A stretch of 10,179 bases of DNA from Actinomycetota bacterium (lineage in GTDB: Bacteria > Actinomycetota > Actinomycetes > Streptosporangiales > Streptosporangiaceae): contig PMST01000102.1 in the NCBI GenBank assembly GCA_003168295.1, positions 6,405 through 16,583 on the forward strand, written 5' to 3'. Shown piece by piece: positions 1 to 6,231 of the stretch. A program made the translations under genes and the position numbers. Position 1 is the first letter of the stretch; each line of letters begins with the position of its first letter. Under the pieces are notes generated by a model that had not been told where the DNA came from, made no database searches, and worked only from the letters and a program-made list of their open reading frames with translations.

Positions 1-804
1 CTCGATCCGTACGTAGCGTCGGGCACGTTCGGTCATCTGCTTCCCCAACGCCGAGCCGGGCAGGCTCGCCAGCAGATCGGCGGCCTGGCGGCGCACGTCC
101 TCGGGGTGGTCGTGCCGAGCGGCTTCGAGCAGCGGCTCGTCCGCCGGACTGAGCCGGTCGGCCAGCACGGACAAGAACATTACCCGCTCGGCGGGGCCCG
201 CCGCGTCCCAGCCGCCGCGGATCAGGTCCCGGGCCGCGTCCGGATCACTGGCCAGCAACCAGGCCAGGTAGCGGCGCCGCTGGGCGGTGTTGCCGAGCCG
301 CCACGCGTCCTGGCCGGACAGGGCGGATGCCGCCGCGAACTCCCAGTCCGGGTTGAGTCCGGCCAGCCATCTGGCGCGCGGCCCGCCCGCCTCGGCGACC
401 AGATCCGCCAGTGCGGGATCCGCCGACCTGGCGCGGCGTGCCCGGTCAAGGAGCACGGGAAGTGACTGGGGCGCCGCCCGCAGGCCGCGGGCGGTGACCG
501 CGGTCAGCCACTCGGTCAGCAGTTCCGGGTACTCGCCAGCGAGCAGCCGCGCCAGCCGACGGTCAGCGGCCGGGCTCACCACGGGCCGCGAGTCGGGCTC
601 GGACTGGGGGAGTGGCTGGGCGTAATCGGGCCGGCGACCCGCCCGGCGGGCCGCGGTCAGCAGCGCGGCCCGGTCGAGCAGGACGGCCGCTGGATCGCCG
701 CCGTCGTCTTCGGCGGGGGGCAGGCCGGGGATACCGACCGCGGGAACCACGGCCCGTTCGGTACCGATAAGACTCGCGGTGACCAGGTCGTGCCATGTAC
801 TCAC
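1..804 (-). CDS. DUF5691 family protein, C-terminus cut by window edge
   Basis: The frame is open from a GTG at 804 to the left edge, giving 268 residues with no stop. The start reads STWHDLVTASLIGTERA, followed by a helical, Leu/Ala/Arg-rich body with many Trp residues (for example DLVAEAGGPRARWLAG and GLNPDWEFAAA). It ends at the edge in a repeat-like helical part (HDHPEDVRRQAADLLASLPG) that resembles HEAT-type helices. I recognise this as DUF5691, a family of unknown function usually near 500 residues, so roughly half is present. The GTG overlaps the TGA of the SWIM gene in the sequence GTGA at 801-804, so the two are almost certainly co-transcribed and translationally coupled; no independent promoter is visible. 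No enzyme motif is evident. The family name rests on sequence style and on the SWIM neighbour. That this is a real coding frame is much surer than the name. Confidence 0.82.
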   Translation of the reverse strand, partial: MSTWHDLVTASLIGTERAVVPAVGIPGLPPAEDDGGDPAAVLLDRAALLTAARRAGRRPDYAQPLPQSEPDSRPVVSPAADRRLARLLAGEYPELLTEWLTAVTARGLRAAPQSLPVLLDRARRARSADPALADLVAEAGGPRARWLAGLNPDWEFAAASALSGQDAWRLGNTAQRRRYLAWLLASDPDAARDLIRGGWDAAGPAERVMFLSVLADRLSPADEPLLEAARHDHPEDVRRQAADLLASLPGSALGKQMTERARRYVRIE

Positions 805-2102
805 AGCGGTACCGGCCTTCCGCCCTGGTCCCAGGCGGTCAGCGGCCACAGGCCGCGCGGGGTCCACTCGCCGGCCACCGTCAGCGGCTCGCCGCCGGAC
901 AGCGCGAACAGCGCCCAGCAGTCGCCCGCGCCCGGGTGCAGCGGCACGGCGTCGCCGGCCTGGTCGTACAGGCTGGGTAGCGGGGCGCGGGCCGGGGTGG
1001 CGTCCAGCACGACGGGCCAGGTGTCTAGCCAGGGGTCCTCGCCGAGCGCGGCCGCGTACCCGGCCAGCAGGCCTGTGACGGTGACACCCGTCGGCGGGCG
1101 GCCGGGGAAGGTGTCGCGTCGGGTCGCGAGCAGGGCGCGGAGCCGGACGGCGGCGGGGTAGAAGGCCAGGTCAGCGTCGACCTCGGTGCCGACGCTGAGC
1201 GAGTCATCCAGCGACTGGCCGACGGCGGCAAAGCTGAGCACGAGCGCGGTCCGGCCGGTGTCGCGGCCGCGCAGCCAGACCCGGCGGGTCCGGATCCGGT
1301 CCTGGTCCAGATCGCGCCTGGCCAGCACCTGCCAGTAATCCCCGACCGGCGTGGCGCTGGCCAGCACCTCGGCCTGGCGGACGGTGAAGCCGACTCGCGA
1401 TCGAACGGTGTCCCGCAGCGGCGGCGGCAGCCCGGCCTGGTCCCGGCCGGCCGCGGCCAGCAGCCAAAGCAGCGCGTACTCCTCGAGCAACCGCCCCTCC
1501 CAGCCAGCCCCGGAGTACGGGACCGCGGCCAGCGCGCGGAGGCGTTCGGCCAGGCCAGGCGCCTGAGCATCGACCATCCGGGCGGCGATGTCGTCCCAAT
1601 GCCGATAACCGGCCCGCTGGCTGGCGGCTAGGCCCTGGCGGACCTGATCGCAGAGCCAGCGGTCGAGCTCGACCAGGCCGGTCGCGACGCGGGCCTCCCG
1701 TTGCTCGGCTCGGCGCTGGGCCGCGGCGGGGTCGGCCGGGGCCTTGGGGTTCTGCGGGTCACTGGTCCTGGCGGCGCGTTCGGCAATCCAGCTCGCGGCC
1801 CACTCGGGCGGGTCGTCGTTCGTCCCGACCACGCCGTCGGACCACAGCAGGAGCAGAGCGAGCGCGTGCTTGCACGGAAACTTCCGGCTCGGGCAGGAGC
1901 AGCGGTACGCGGGACCCGACAGGTCGATCACGGTGCGGTAGGGCGCGGTGGCGCTGCCCCGGCACTCACCCCACAGCGCACGGTCGTCCGCGGCCGCCGC
2001 CACCAGCCACGACCGGCCGGACGTCAGGGGCTGCGCGGCCCGCAGCGACGACGCGTCGGGCGCCAGTGCGAGCACTCCAGCGCGATCCCAGCGACCGGTC
2101 AC
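801..2102 (-). CDS. SWIM zinc finger family protein
   Basis: This 433-residue protein has a SWIM zinc finger near its N-terminus: C68-x-C70-x6-C77-x-H79 within YRCSCPSRKFPCKHALAL. SWIM fingers bind zinc and are thought to contact DNA or protein partners. An Ala/Arg/Gln-rich helical linker follows (about 120-145), then a long Leu/Arg-rich domain (about 145-430) with no catalytic motif I can identify. The start is GTG at 2102. A TAAGGT box six bases upstream suggests a leaderless transcript, although the AAGGTG inside it could also act as a weak ribosome binding site. The TGA overlaps the GTG of the DUF5691 gene. In actinobacteria this pair is commonly next to MoxR-type AAA+ ATPase, DUF5682 and VWA genes (family knowledge, not visible here). 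The protein may therefore be an accessory, possibly nucleic-acid-sensing, part of such a complex (inference). Confidence 0.9.
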   Translation of the reverse strand: MTGRWDRAGVLALAPDASSLRAAQPLTSGRSWLVAAAADDRALWGECRGSATAPYRTVIDLSGPAYRCSCPSRKFPCKHALALLLLWSDGVVGTNDDPPEWAASWIAERAARTSDPQNPKAPADPAAAQRRAEQREARVATGLVELDRWLCDQVRQGLAASQRAGYRHWDDIAARMVDAQAPGLAERLRALAAVPYSGAGWEGRLLEEYALLWLLAAAGRDQAGLPPPLRDTVRSRVGFTVRQAEVLASATPVGDYWQVLARRDLDQDRIRTRRVWLRGRDTGRTALVLSFAAVGQSLDDSLSVGTEVDADLAFYPAAVRLRALLATRRDTFPGRPPTGVTVTGLLAGYAAALGEDPWLDTWPVVLDATPARAPLPSLYDQAGDAVPLHPGAGDCWALFALSGGEPLTVAGEWTPRGLWPLTAWDQGGRPVPL

Positions 2103-2108
2103 AGAGGC

Positions 2109-2114
2109 ACCTTA
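2109..2114 (-). promoter_or_regulatory. Putative -10 box, leaderless SWIM gene
   Basis: On the minus strand TAAGGT is followed by exactly six bases and then the GTG of the SWIM gene, which would place the transcription start at the start codon. No convincing -35 hexamer lies 16-18 bases upstream. The same sequence contains AAGGTG, which could alternatively be a weak Shine-Dalgarno site. Confidence 0.5.
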
Positions 2115-2162
2115 TGCGCGCCGCCGACATTCTCCTCGTGGCGAGGGCTGCGGGCGGCATAA
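2112..2162. repeat. Imperfect inverted repeat between divergent genes
   Basis: TTATGC-gcg-CCGCC (2112-2125) is matched by GGCGGCATAA (2153-2162) on the other arm. The match is complete except for a three-base insertion in the left arm. It sits between the SWIM gene and the oxidoreductase gene, and the left arm touches the putative SWIM -10 box. It could be an operator or a hairpin, or chance in GC-rich DNA. Confidence 0.25.
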
Positions 2163-2180
2163 AGGGGAGCGGCCGGTAGT

Positions 2181-2214
2181 TGGCTACAGCCGGAAATAGC
2201 CAGGGATTAGGAGG
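2181..2214 (+). promoter_or_regulatory. Inverted repeat plus strong ribosome binding site
   Basis: TGGCTA (2181-2186) and TAGCCA (2197-2202) form a perfect 6-bp inverted repeat with a 10-base spacer. They are followed by AGGAGG at 2209-2214, seven bases before the GTG at 2222. The ribosome binding site decides the start of the oxidoreductase gene. The inverted repeat could be an operator or a small 5'-UTR hairpin. Confidence 0.6.
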
Positions 2215-2221
2215 CAGGCCA

Positions 2222-3136
2222 GTGAAGGCAGTCCGGTTCGATGAGTACGGCGGGGTCGAGGTCCTGAAGGTCGTGGACGTGCCGCGCCCGGTGCCGGGGG
2301 CGGGACAGGTCCTGGTCCAGGTCAAAGCGGCGGGGATCAACCCGGGCGAGGCCAAGATCCGCGAGGGGCTGCTGGCCGCCAGGTGGCCTGCCACGTTCCC
2401 GTCCGGTGAGGGCAGCGATCTGGCCGGGATCGTGGCCGAGACCGGGCCCGGAGTGAGCGGCGTTTCGGTCGGCGACGAGGTGATTGGCTGGACCGACAAC
2501 CGGGCCAGCCAGGCCGAGTACGTGGTGGTCGAGGAGCAGCACCTGACCCCCAAGCCGGCCGGGGTGCCCTGGGAGGTGGCCGGGGCGCTGTTCGTGGCCG
2601 GGGCCACCGCGTACGCGGCGGTCCGGGCGGTCAGCCTGACCGAGGGCGACACGGTGGTCGTCTCCGGCGCCGCCGGCGGGGTCGGCTCGCTCGCGGTCCA
2701 GCTGGCCCGGCGGGCCGACGCCACCGTGATCGGGCTGGCCAGCCAGGCCAACTTCGGCTGGCTTGCCGGGCACGGCGTCATTCCCGTGGCCTACGGCGAC
2801 GGGGTGGCCCACCGGATCCGGCTGGCGGCCGGCAAGGTGGACGCGTTCATCGACACGTTCGGCGCGGACTACGTACAGCTGGCCCTCGAGCTTGGCGTCG
2901 AGGCGTCTCGCATCGACACGATCGCCAACTTCGAGGCGGTCGCCCGGTACGGGGTCAAGGGGGATGGCAACGGAGCCGGGGCCAGCGCGAGCGTACTCGC
3001 CGAACTTGCCGGGCTGATCGCGGCCGGCGAGCTCGAGGTGCCGATCGCGGCGACGTTCCCGCTCGACCAGGTCCAGGACGCCTACCGGCAGCTCGCAACG
3101 GGCCACATCCTCGGCAAGATCGTGCTGCTGCCATAA
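2222..3136 (+). CDS. NADP-dependent MDR oxidoreductase, zinc-independent (quinone oxidoreductase-like)
   Basis: This 304-residue protein fits the medium-chain dehydrogenase/reductase family. The N-terminal catalytic domain starts VKAVRFDEYGGVEVLKVVDV and contains AAGINPGEAKIREG and the FPSGEGSDLAGIV segment. The Rossmann nucleotide-binding motif AAGGVGS lies at residues 150-156 and is typical of quinone reductase-like members. The C-terminus has the family ending PLDQVQDAYRQLATGHILGKIVL. The zinc-ligand Cys/His residues of alcohol dehydrogenases are absent, so it is expected to reduce a quinone, enone or similar substrate with NADPH in the cytosol; the substrate is unknown. I chose the GTG at 2222 because AGGAGG lies seven bases upstream and the family N-terminus begins there. 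An in-frame TTG at 2180 would add 14 residues with no homology character. The gene is probably monocistronic: its neighbour at 3179 has its own promoter-like box. Confidence 0.92.
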   Translation: MKAVRFDEYGGVEVLKVVDVPRPVPGAGQVLVQVKAAGINPGEAKIREGLLAARWPATFPSGEGSDLAGIVAETGPGVSGVSVGDEVIGWTDNRASQAEYVVVEEQHLTPKPAGVPWEVAGALFVAGATAYAAVRAVSLTEGDTVVVSGAAGGVGSLAVQLARRADATVIGLASQANFGWLAGHGVIPVAYGDGVAHRIRLAAGKVDAFIDTFGADYVQLALELGVEASRIDTIANFEAVARYGVKGDGNGAGASASVLAELAGLIAAGELEVPIAATFPLDQVQDAYRQLATGHILGKIVLLP

Positions 3137-3166
3137 GTCACTATCCCGGCCGACCCGGACAAAGCG

Positions 3167-3172
3167 TACTGT
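3167..3172 (+). promoter_or_regulatory. Putative -10 box, leaderless Lon-domain gene
   Basis: TACTGT is followed by exactly six bases and the ATG at 3179. No Shine-Dalgarno sequence precedes that ATG, which fits a transcript starting at the start codon. No clear -35 element is seen. Confidence 0.5.
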
Positions 3173-3178
3173 CATGGT

Positions 3179-3847
3179 ATGGCCGAGATGCTGCCGTTGT
3201 TCCCGCTCGGGGCCGTGCTCTATCCCGGCATGCTGTTGCCGCTGAATATCTTCGAGGAACGCTACCGGCAGCTCGTCCGGGATCTGCTCGCACGGCCCGA
3301 GCCCCGGCGGTTCGGCGTGATCGCGATCCGCAAGGGTCGTGAGACCGGGATCGACGGGGTGCAGTCGCTGTACGAGATCGGCTGCACCGCGATATTGCGG
3401 CGGGTCGACCAGCTCGACGACGGGCGCTTCGACCTGGTCACCGTGGGCACGCAGCGGTTCAGGCTCCTGTCCCTCGATCAGACGCTGCCGTACCTGCAGG
3501 GCGAGGTCGACCTGCTCGCCGAGGATCCGGTCGACCCGGCGCTCGCCGCACCGTTCGTGCGCGCGGTCCAGGTCGCGTTCCGCGCCTACCTGGAGGCGCT
3601 CACCGAACGGGGCGGCGCTACCGTCCGGATCGAGGAGCTGCCCAGTGAGCCGGGGCTGCTCTCCTATGTCATCGCCGCCACCATGGTTATCGACCTGCCC
3701 GAACGGCAAGGCCTGCTCGACCAGGCCGACACCGTACGCCGGCTGGATGCCGAACGCGCCCTGCTGGCCCGGGAAACCGCCATGCTGCGCGCCACCACGT
3801 CCCGGCCCGCTCCGGACCTGCGGTATACGCCGTACAGTCCTAACTGA
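3179..3847 (+). CDS. Stand-alone Lon substrate-binding (LON N-terminal) domain protein
   Basis: This 222-residue protein matches the N-terminal domain of Lon protease. It opens with MLPLFPLGAVLYPGMLLPLN followed by IFEERYRQLV (residues 4-33). It then has FGVIAIRKG (45-53), YEIGCTAILRRV (65-76) and DDGRFDLVTVGTQRFRL (80-96), with a helical C-terminal half to about residue 205. There is no AAA+ ATPase module and no Ser-Lys protease domain, so it is not a protease itself. Such small LON-domain proteins are common in actinobacteria and are presumed to bind or deliver substrates, but their role is unsettled. ATG at 3179 is preferred because the conserved domain starts within four residues of it. 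An ATG at 3174 is out of frame. The tail after about 205 is low-complexity and probably disordered. It appears to form its own transcription unit. Confidence 0.9.
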   Translation: MAEMLPLFPLGAVLYPGMLLPLNIFEERYRQLVRDLLARPEPRRFGVIAIRKGRETGIDGVQSLYEIGCTAILRRVDQLDDGRFDLVTVGTQRFRLLSLDQTLPYLQGEVDLLAEDPVDPALAAPFVRAVQVAFRAYLEALTERGGATVRIEELPSEPGLLSYVIAATMVIDLPERQGLLDQADTVRRLDAERALLARETAMLRATTSRPAPDLRYTPYSPN

Positions 3848-3890
3848 ACAGGTAAACCGGCCGGTCAGGTGGATTGGCCGCAGGGCCGGG

Positions 3891-3896
3891 TAGGTT
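3891..3896 (+). promoter_or_regulatory. Putative -10 box, leaderless EcsC-like gene
   Basis: TAGGTT is followed by exactly six bases and the ATG at 3903, the same layout as at 3167-3179. The AGG within it is too short to be a convincing ribosome binding site. No -35 element with normal spacing is apparent. Confidence 0.45.
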
Positions 3897-3902
3897 CATG
3901 CC

Positions 3903-4679
3903 ATGTCTGAACCGGAAACCCAACCGGACGAGATCTCGGTGCGCGCCGCCGAGGTAGCCGCCGACGTCACCGAGGCCGAACGCCCGCAGGACCGGCAGCG
4001 GCTGGCCGCGGCCTTCGTCAAGGCCGCGGGCTCGAGCGCGCGCGTGGCCGGGCGCGGAACCCGGGCCGTATGGCGCGGGATGGGGACGGCGCGGCGCGGG
4101 GCCGGCTCGGGCACCGGCTGGCTGGCCGGGCAGGTGACCGCGATGGCGCCACGGCTGCGGGTACGGGACCAGGCGGCGCTGCGGGAGCAGTTCCCCGGCC
4201 AGTCCGCCGATGACATCGCCGACAGCCTCATCGACGGGGCATCTCGTGCTTCGGCGGCGGCCGGGGGAGCCGCGGGGGTGTGGGCCGCGCTGCCGGCGCT
4301 ACCCGCCTTCCCTGTCGAGATAGCGGCGGAGACCTTGGCCGTGGTCGGGATCGAGATCAAGCTCATCGCCGAGTTGCACGAGGCGTACGGCACGCCGGCC
4401 CAGGGCAACCTCCCGGAGCGGATGAGTGCCTACGTGGCCGCCTGGGCGCACCGCCGGGGCGTGTTCATGATTCCCGGCGGGGTGATATTCGCCGCCGGAT
4501 CCCCACTGGCCCGGCTGCTGCGCAGGCGACTGGCCGCGAGGGCGGGCCGGAGTGCGTTTTCGCTGGCCCCGCTGCTCACAGGCGCCGCCGCGGGCGCCTA
4601 CCTGAATAGCCGCGAGACGCGCAGGCTCGGCCAGGCCATACGCCGCGATCTGCGCCGCAAGGCGCTCCCGGGTCCGTGA
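3903..4679 (+). CDS. EcsC-like uncharacterised protein, probably membrane-associated
   Basis: This 258-residue protein has an acidic N-terminus (1-30) and a basic Arg/Gly-rich stretch (about 45-90). A Gly/Ala/Pro-rich hydrophobic core follows at 117-152 (including GVWAALPALPAFPVEIAAET), which leads into IKLIAELHEAYG. Further hydrophobic segments lie at 187-204 and 218-234, and the end reads GAYLNSRETRRLGQAIRRDL. The glycine-rich core, the 'IAELHEAYG' helix and the C-terminal Asn-x3-Thr-Arg helix resemble EcsC-family proteins, whose biochemical role is unknown. The hydrophobic segments suggest peripheral or hairpin-type membrane association, but there is no signal peptide. The ATG at 3903 has a TAGGTT box six bases upstream. 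The gene is convergent with the thioesterase operon on its right, with only 33 bases between the stops. The EcsC assignment is moderate; the reading frame is secure. Confidence 0.72.
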   Translation: MSEPETQPDEISVRAAEVAADVTEAERPQDRQRLAAAFVKAAGSSARVAGRGTRAVWRGMGTARRGAGSGTGWLAGQVTAMAPRLRVRDQAALREQFPGQSADDIADSLIDGASRASAAAGGAAGVWAALPALPAFPVEIAAETLAVVGIEIKLIAELHEAYGTPAQGNLPERMSAYVAAWAHRRGVFMIPGGVIFAAGSPLARLLRRRLAARAGRSAFSLAPLLTGAAAGAYLNSRETRRLGQAIRRDLRRKALPGP

Positions 4680-4697
4680 GGCCGGCAGAGACCGGTC

Positions 4698-4713
4698 GTC
4701 GGCGCGGGCCGAC
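4698..4713. terminator. Possible bidirectional terminator hairpin
   Basis: GTCGGC-GCGG-GCCGAC forms a perfect 6-bp GC-rich stem with a 4-base loop between two convergent genes. It is followed on the plus strand by TAGGGTTT, a weak T-rich tail. The position suits transcription ending from both sides, but there is no strong T-tract, so the call is tentative. Confidence 0.4.
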
Positions 4714-5165
4714 TAGGGTTTGCCAGCGACGTTTTGCAGCCGCAACTCGCCGTGGGCGATGAGCCGCCCCGATTCGTCGGTGATGTCGACGCGCCACAAC
4801 TGCTGGGTGCGTCCCTGACTGAGCGCGGTGGCCTCGAGGTTCACCCGTCCCTGGGTGGCCGAACGCAAGAAGTGGGTGGTGTTCGTCAGCCCGACCGCCA
4901 CCTGACCCTGATCGCGTACCGCCGTGCTGGCGCCGACGCTGGCCGCGCTCTCGACGGCGGTCGTGTAGACGCCGCCGTGGACGATGCCCCACGGGGTGTG
5001 GTGGTCCTGGTTCAGGTCCAGGTGCCCGGTGACCCGGGTCGCGGTGATCTCGTCGAAGACGAGGCCCGCCGCCCGCAGGAAGGCGCTGCCGCCCTCGAGC
5101 GAGGCGACTTCGAGGCTCGGGGTGACCGCGGGACGGGTGGTCAGCGTGCCTTGCTCAGCGGCCAT
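4713..5165 (-). CDS. PaaI-type hotdog-fold acyl-CoA thioesterase (second gene of pair)
   Basis: This 150-residue protein is the usual size of a single hotdog domain. Its key motif runs from N52 to G65 (NQDHHTPWGIVHGG): HGG is at 63-65 and a putative catalytic Glu72 sits seven residues after the last glycine. TNTTHFLRSATQGRV and the terminal strand GRLIAHGELRLQNV complete the fold. It should hydrolyse an acyl- or aroyl-CoA in the cytosol; the substrate cannot be read from sequence. The ATG at 5165 is chosen because AGGAGG (plus-strand CCTCCT at 5174-5179) lies eight bases upstream. A longer in-frame start at 5243 would read through the end of the upstream gene and is unlikely. The gene overlaps the upstream thioesterase by 11 bases, so translational coupling is expected. 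Confidence 0.9.
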   Translation of the reverse strand: MAAEQGTLTTRPAVTPSLEVASLEGGSAFLRAAGLVFDEITATRVTGHLDLNQDHHTPWGIVHGGVYTTAVESAASVGASTAVRDQGQVAVGLTNTTHFLRSATQGRVNLEATALSQGRTQQLWRVDITDESGRLIAHGELRLQNVAGKP

Positions 5166-5685
5166 GGCCGTTCCCTCCTGACGGGGATTGGTGTGGTTCG
5201 ATGACCAGGCACGTGGTGGTGCCATGCGCATACAGCGTGCCATCGGGCCCGGTGATCTCGCCCGACGCGGTGATAACCCGACGGCCGGAGCTGATCACCC
5301 GCCCGGTCGCCACCACGCTGGGGGTGTTCACGGTCAGCGGCTTGACCATGTTCACCTTCAGCTCAAGGGTGCTAAACACCCGGCCGCGGTCGAGGGTGGA
5401 ATGCGCGGCGCAGCCCATGGCCGAGTCGAGCAGGACGCAGAACACGCCGCCGTGGACCGATCCGATCGGGTTGTACAGGTGCTCGCCGACCTCGAGCGAG
5501 AACGCCACCCGGCCTGGCTGGACATCGACGATGCCCATCCCGAGCAAGACGGCGATCGGCGGCGGCGGGATGCGCCCGTCTGCGATCGCCCGCAGGTAGT
5601 CCAGGCCGCTCAAGTCGAGCGCCAGCGCGGCGCCGACCATGGGGTCCTCCCAGGTGACCTCGCGGCGTCGCATAAGTTTCTTCAC
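5155..5685 (-). CDS. PaaI-type hotdog-fold acyl-CoA thioesterase (first gene of pair)
   Basis: This 176-residue protein carries an N-terminal helix found in many actinobacterial relatives (SGLDYLRAIADG at 26-37, then IPPPPIAVLLG). The hotdog domain follows: YNPIGSVHGG (71-80), Asp87 seven residues after the HGG, then KVNMVKPLT, GRVISSGRRVITASGEI and YAHGTTTCLVI. It is a putative acyl-CoA hydrolase of unknown substrate. The GTG at 5685 is chosen because a TAGAGT box lies seven bases upstream and no Shine-Dalgarno sequence is seen. ATG at 5673 is an alternative that would lose four residues. It is divergent from the HxlR regulator, with a palindrome between the promoters, so HxlR control is likely. 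It differs from its downstream partner in having Asp, not Glu, at the catalytic position. Confidence 0.88.
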   Translation of the reverse strand: MKKLMRRREVTWEDPMVGAALALDLSGLDYLRAIADGRIPPPPIAVLLGMGIVDVQPGRVAFSLEVGEHLYNPIGSVHGGVFCVLLDSAMGCAAHSTLDRGRVFSTLELKVNMVKPLTVNTPSVVATGRVISSGRRVITASGEITGPDGTLYAHGTTTCLVIEPHQSPSGGNGHGR

Positions 5686-5692
5686 AGAACTC

Positions 5693-5733
5693 ACTCTAGG
5701 GTTAGTGCGTTCTATAACGCAACCCTCTATGCT
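5693..5733. promoter_or_regulatory. Divergent promoters with palindromic HxlR operator
   Basis: The palindrome TGCGTT-CTAT-AACGCA (5706-5721) has perfect 6-bp arms. To its right, TATGCT (5728-5733) lies six bases before the HxlR GTG at 5740. To its left on the minus strand, TAGAGT (5693-5698) lies seven bases before the thioesterase GTG at 5685. The arms sit 16 and 17 bases upstream of these -10 boxes, exactly where -35 elements belong, each reading TGCGTT on its own strand. A dimer bound there would block both promoters. HxlR proteins commonly regulate a divergent target from such sites (family knowledge); the binding itself is inference. Confidence 0.68.
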
Positions 5734-5739
5734 GGGCTC

Positions 5740-6231
5740 GTGCAAAGGACCAGCTTCGAGGACGTCACCTGCTCGGTCGCGCAGTGCCTCGACGTCGTGG
5801 GCGAGTGGTGGAGCCTGCTCGTCGTCCGGGACGCGTTCCTCGGCGTGACCCGCTTCGATGACTTCCAGGCGCGCCTGGGCATTTCCCGCAACATCCTCAC
5901 CCAGCGCCTGAACGATCTCGTCGACAACGAGATCCTCAAGCGGGTTCCCTACTCCGATCACCCGCCGCGCTCGGAATACCGGCTCACCGCCAAGGGCCGC
6001 GACCTGTGGCACGTGGTGATGGCCATGCGGCAATGGGGCGACCGATGGGCGGCGCCCGGCGGCCCGCCCGTGCAGACCAGGCACACGGCCTGCGGGCACG
6101 TCATCACGGCCGTGCCGGTCTGCTCGCATTGCGGCCAGATCCTCGACGCCCGCGCGGTGACCGCCATCCCCGGTTCCGGCGCATCGGAAGACAGCGTCGA
6201 CCGCACCGCTCTAGCCGGGTCAGTACCGTAG
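5740..6231 (+). CDS. HxlR-family winged-helix transcriptional regulator
   Basis: This 163-residue protein has the classic HxlR core at 9-100: CSVAQCLDVVGEWWSLLVV, FDDFQARLGISRNILTQRL (recognition helix region), an 'ILKRVPYSDHPPRSEYRLT' wing, and KGRDLWHVVMAMRQWGDRW. C11 and C16 at the start of the domain could be redox- or ligand-sensing, as in some HxlR members. After the core comes a Cys-rich tail, C118-x-H120-x7-C128-x2-C131, that looks like a small zinc-ribbon-like element seen in many actinobacterial HxlR proteins. The GTG at 5740 follows a TATGCT box by six bases, with no Shine-Dalgarno sequence. A much longer upstream extension of the frame is antisense to the thioesterase gene and is not real. 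It probably represses itself and the two thioesterases through the adjacent palindrome. Confidence 0.93.
   Translation: MQRTSFEDVTCSVAQCLDVVGEWWSLLVVRDAFLGVTRFDDFQARLGISRNILTQRLNDLVDNEILKRVPYSDHPPRSEYRLTAKGRDLWHVVMAMRQWGDRWAAPGGPPVQTRHTACGHVITAVPVCSHCGQILDARAVTAIPGSGASEDSVDRTALAGSVP

Noticed and set aside
1966..2781. A 271-codon minus-strand frame across the SWIM start and the oxidoreductase gene
   Set aside because: It is Ser/Thr/Pro/Ala-rich with no motif and lies antisense to a clear MDR enzyme. Its end is an out-of-frame shadow of the SWIM gene.
2207..3709. A 500-codon open frame on the minus strand
   Set aside because: It is antisense to both the oxidoreductase and the Lon-domain gene, has a low-complexity composition (Asp/Arg/Gly/Pro) and no family motif. 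Long antisense frames are common in GC-rich DNA.
3851..3890. Hairpin-like sequence with the palindrome ACCGGCCGGT and GGCC-GCAG-GGCC after the Lon-domain gene
   Set aside because: The stems are short or self-complementary, with no T-tract, and they overlap the promoter area of the next gene. There is not enough to call a terminator.
5188..5739. Upstream extension of the HxlR frame by 184 codons
   Set aside because: It is antisense to the first thioesterase and crosses the operator. The HxlR family starts at the GTG at 5740, which has its own -10 box.
5686..6129. N-terminal extension of the first thioesterase frame
   Set aside because: It runs antisense to the HxlR gene and the promoter region and has no homology character. 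The thioesterase starts at 5685.
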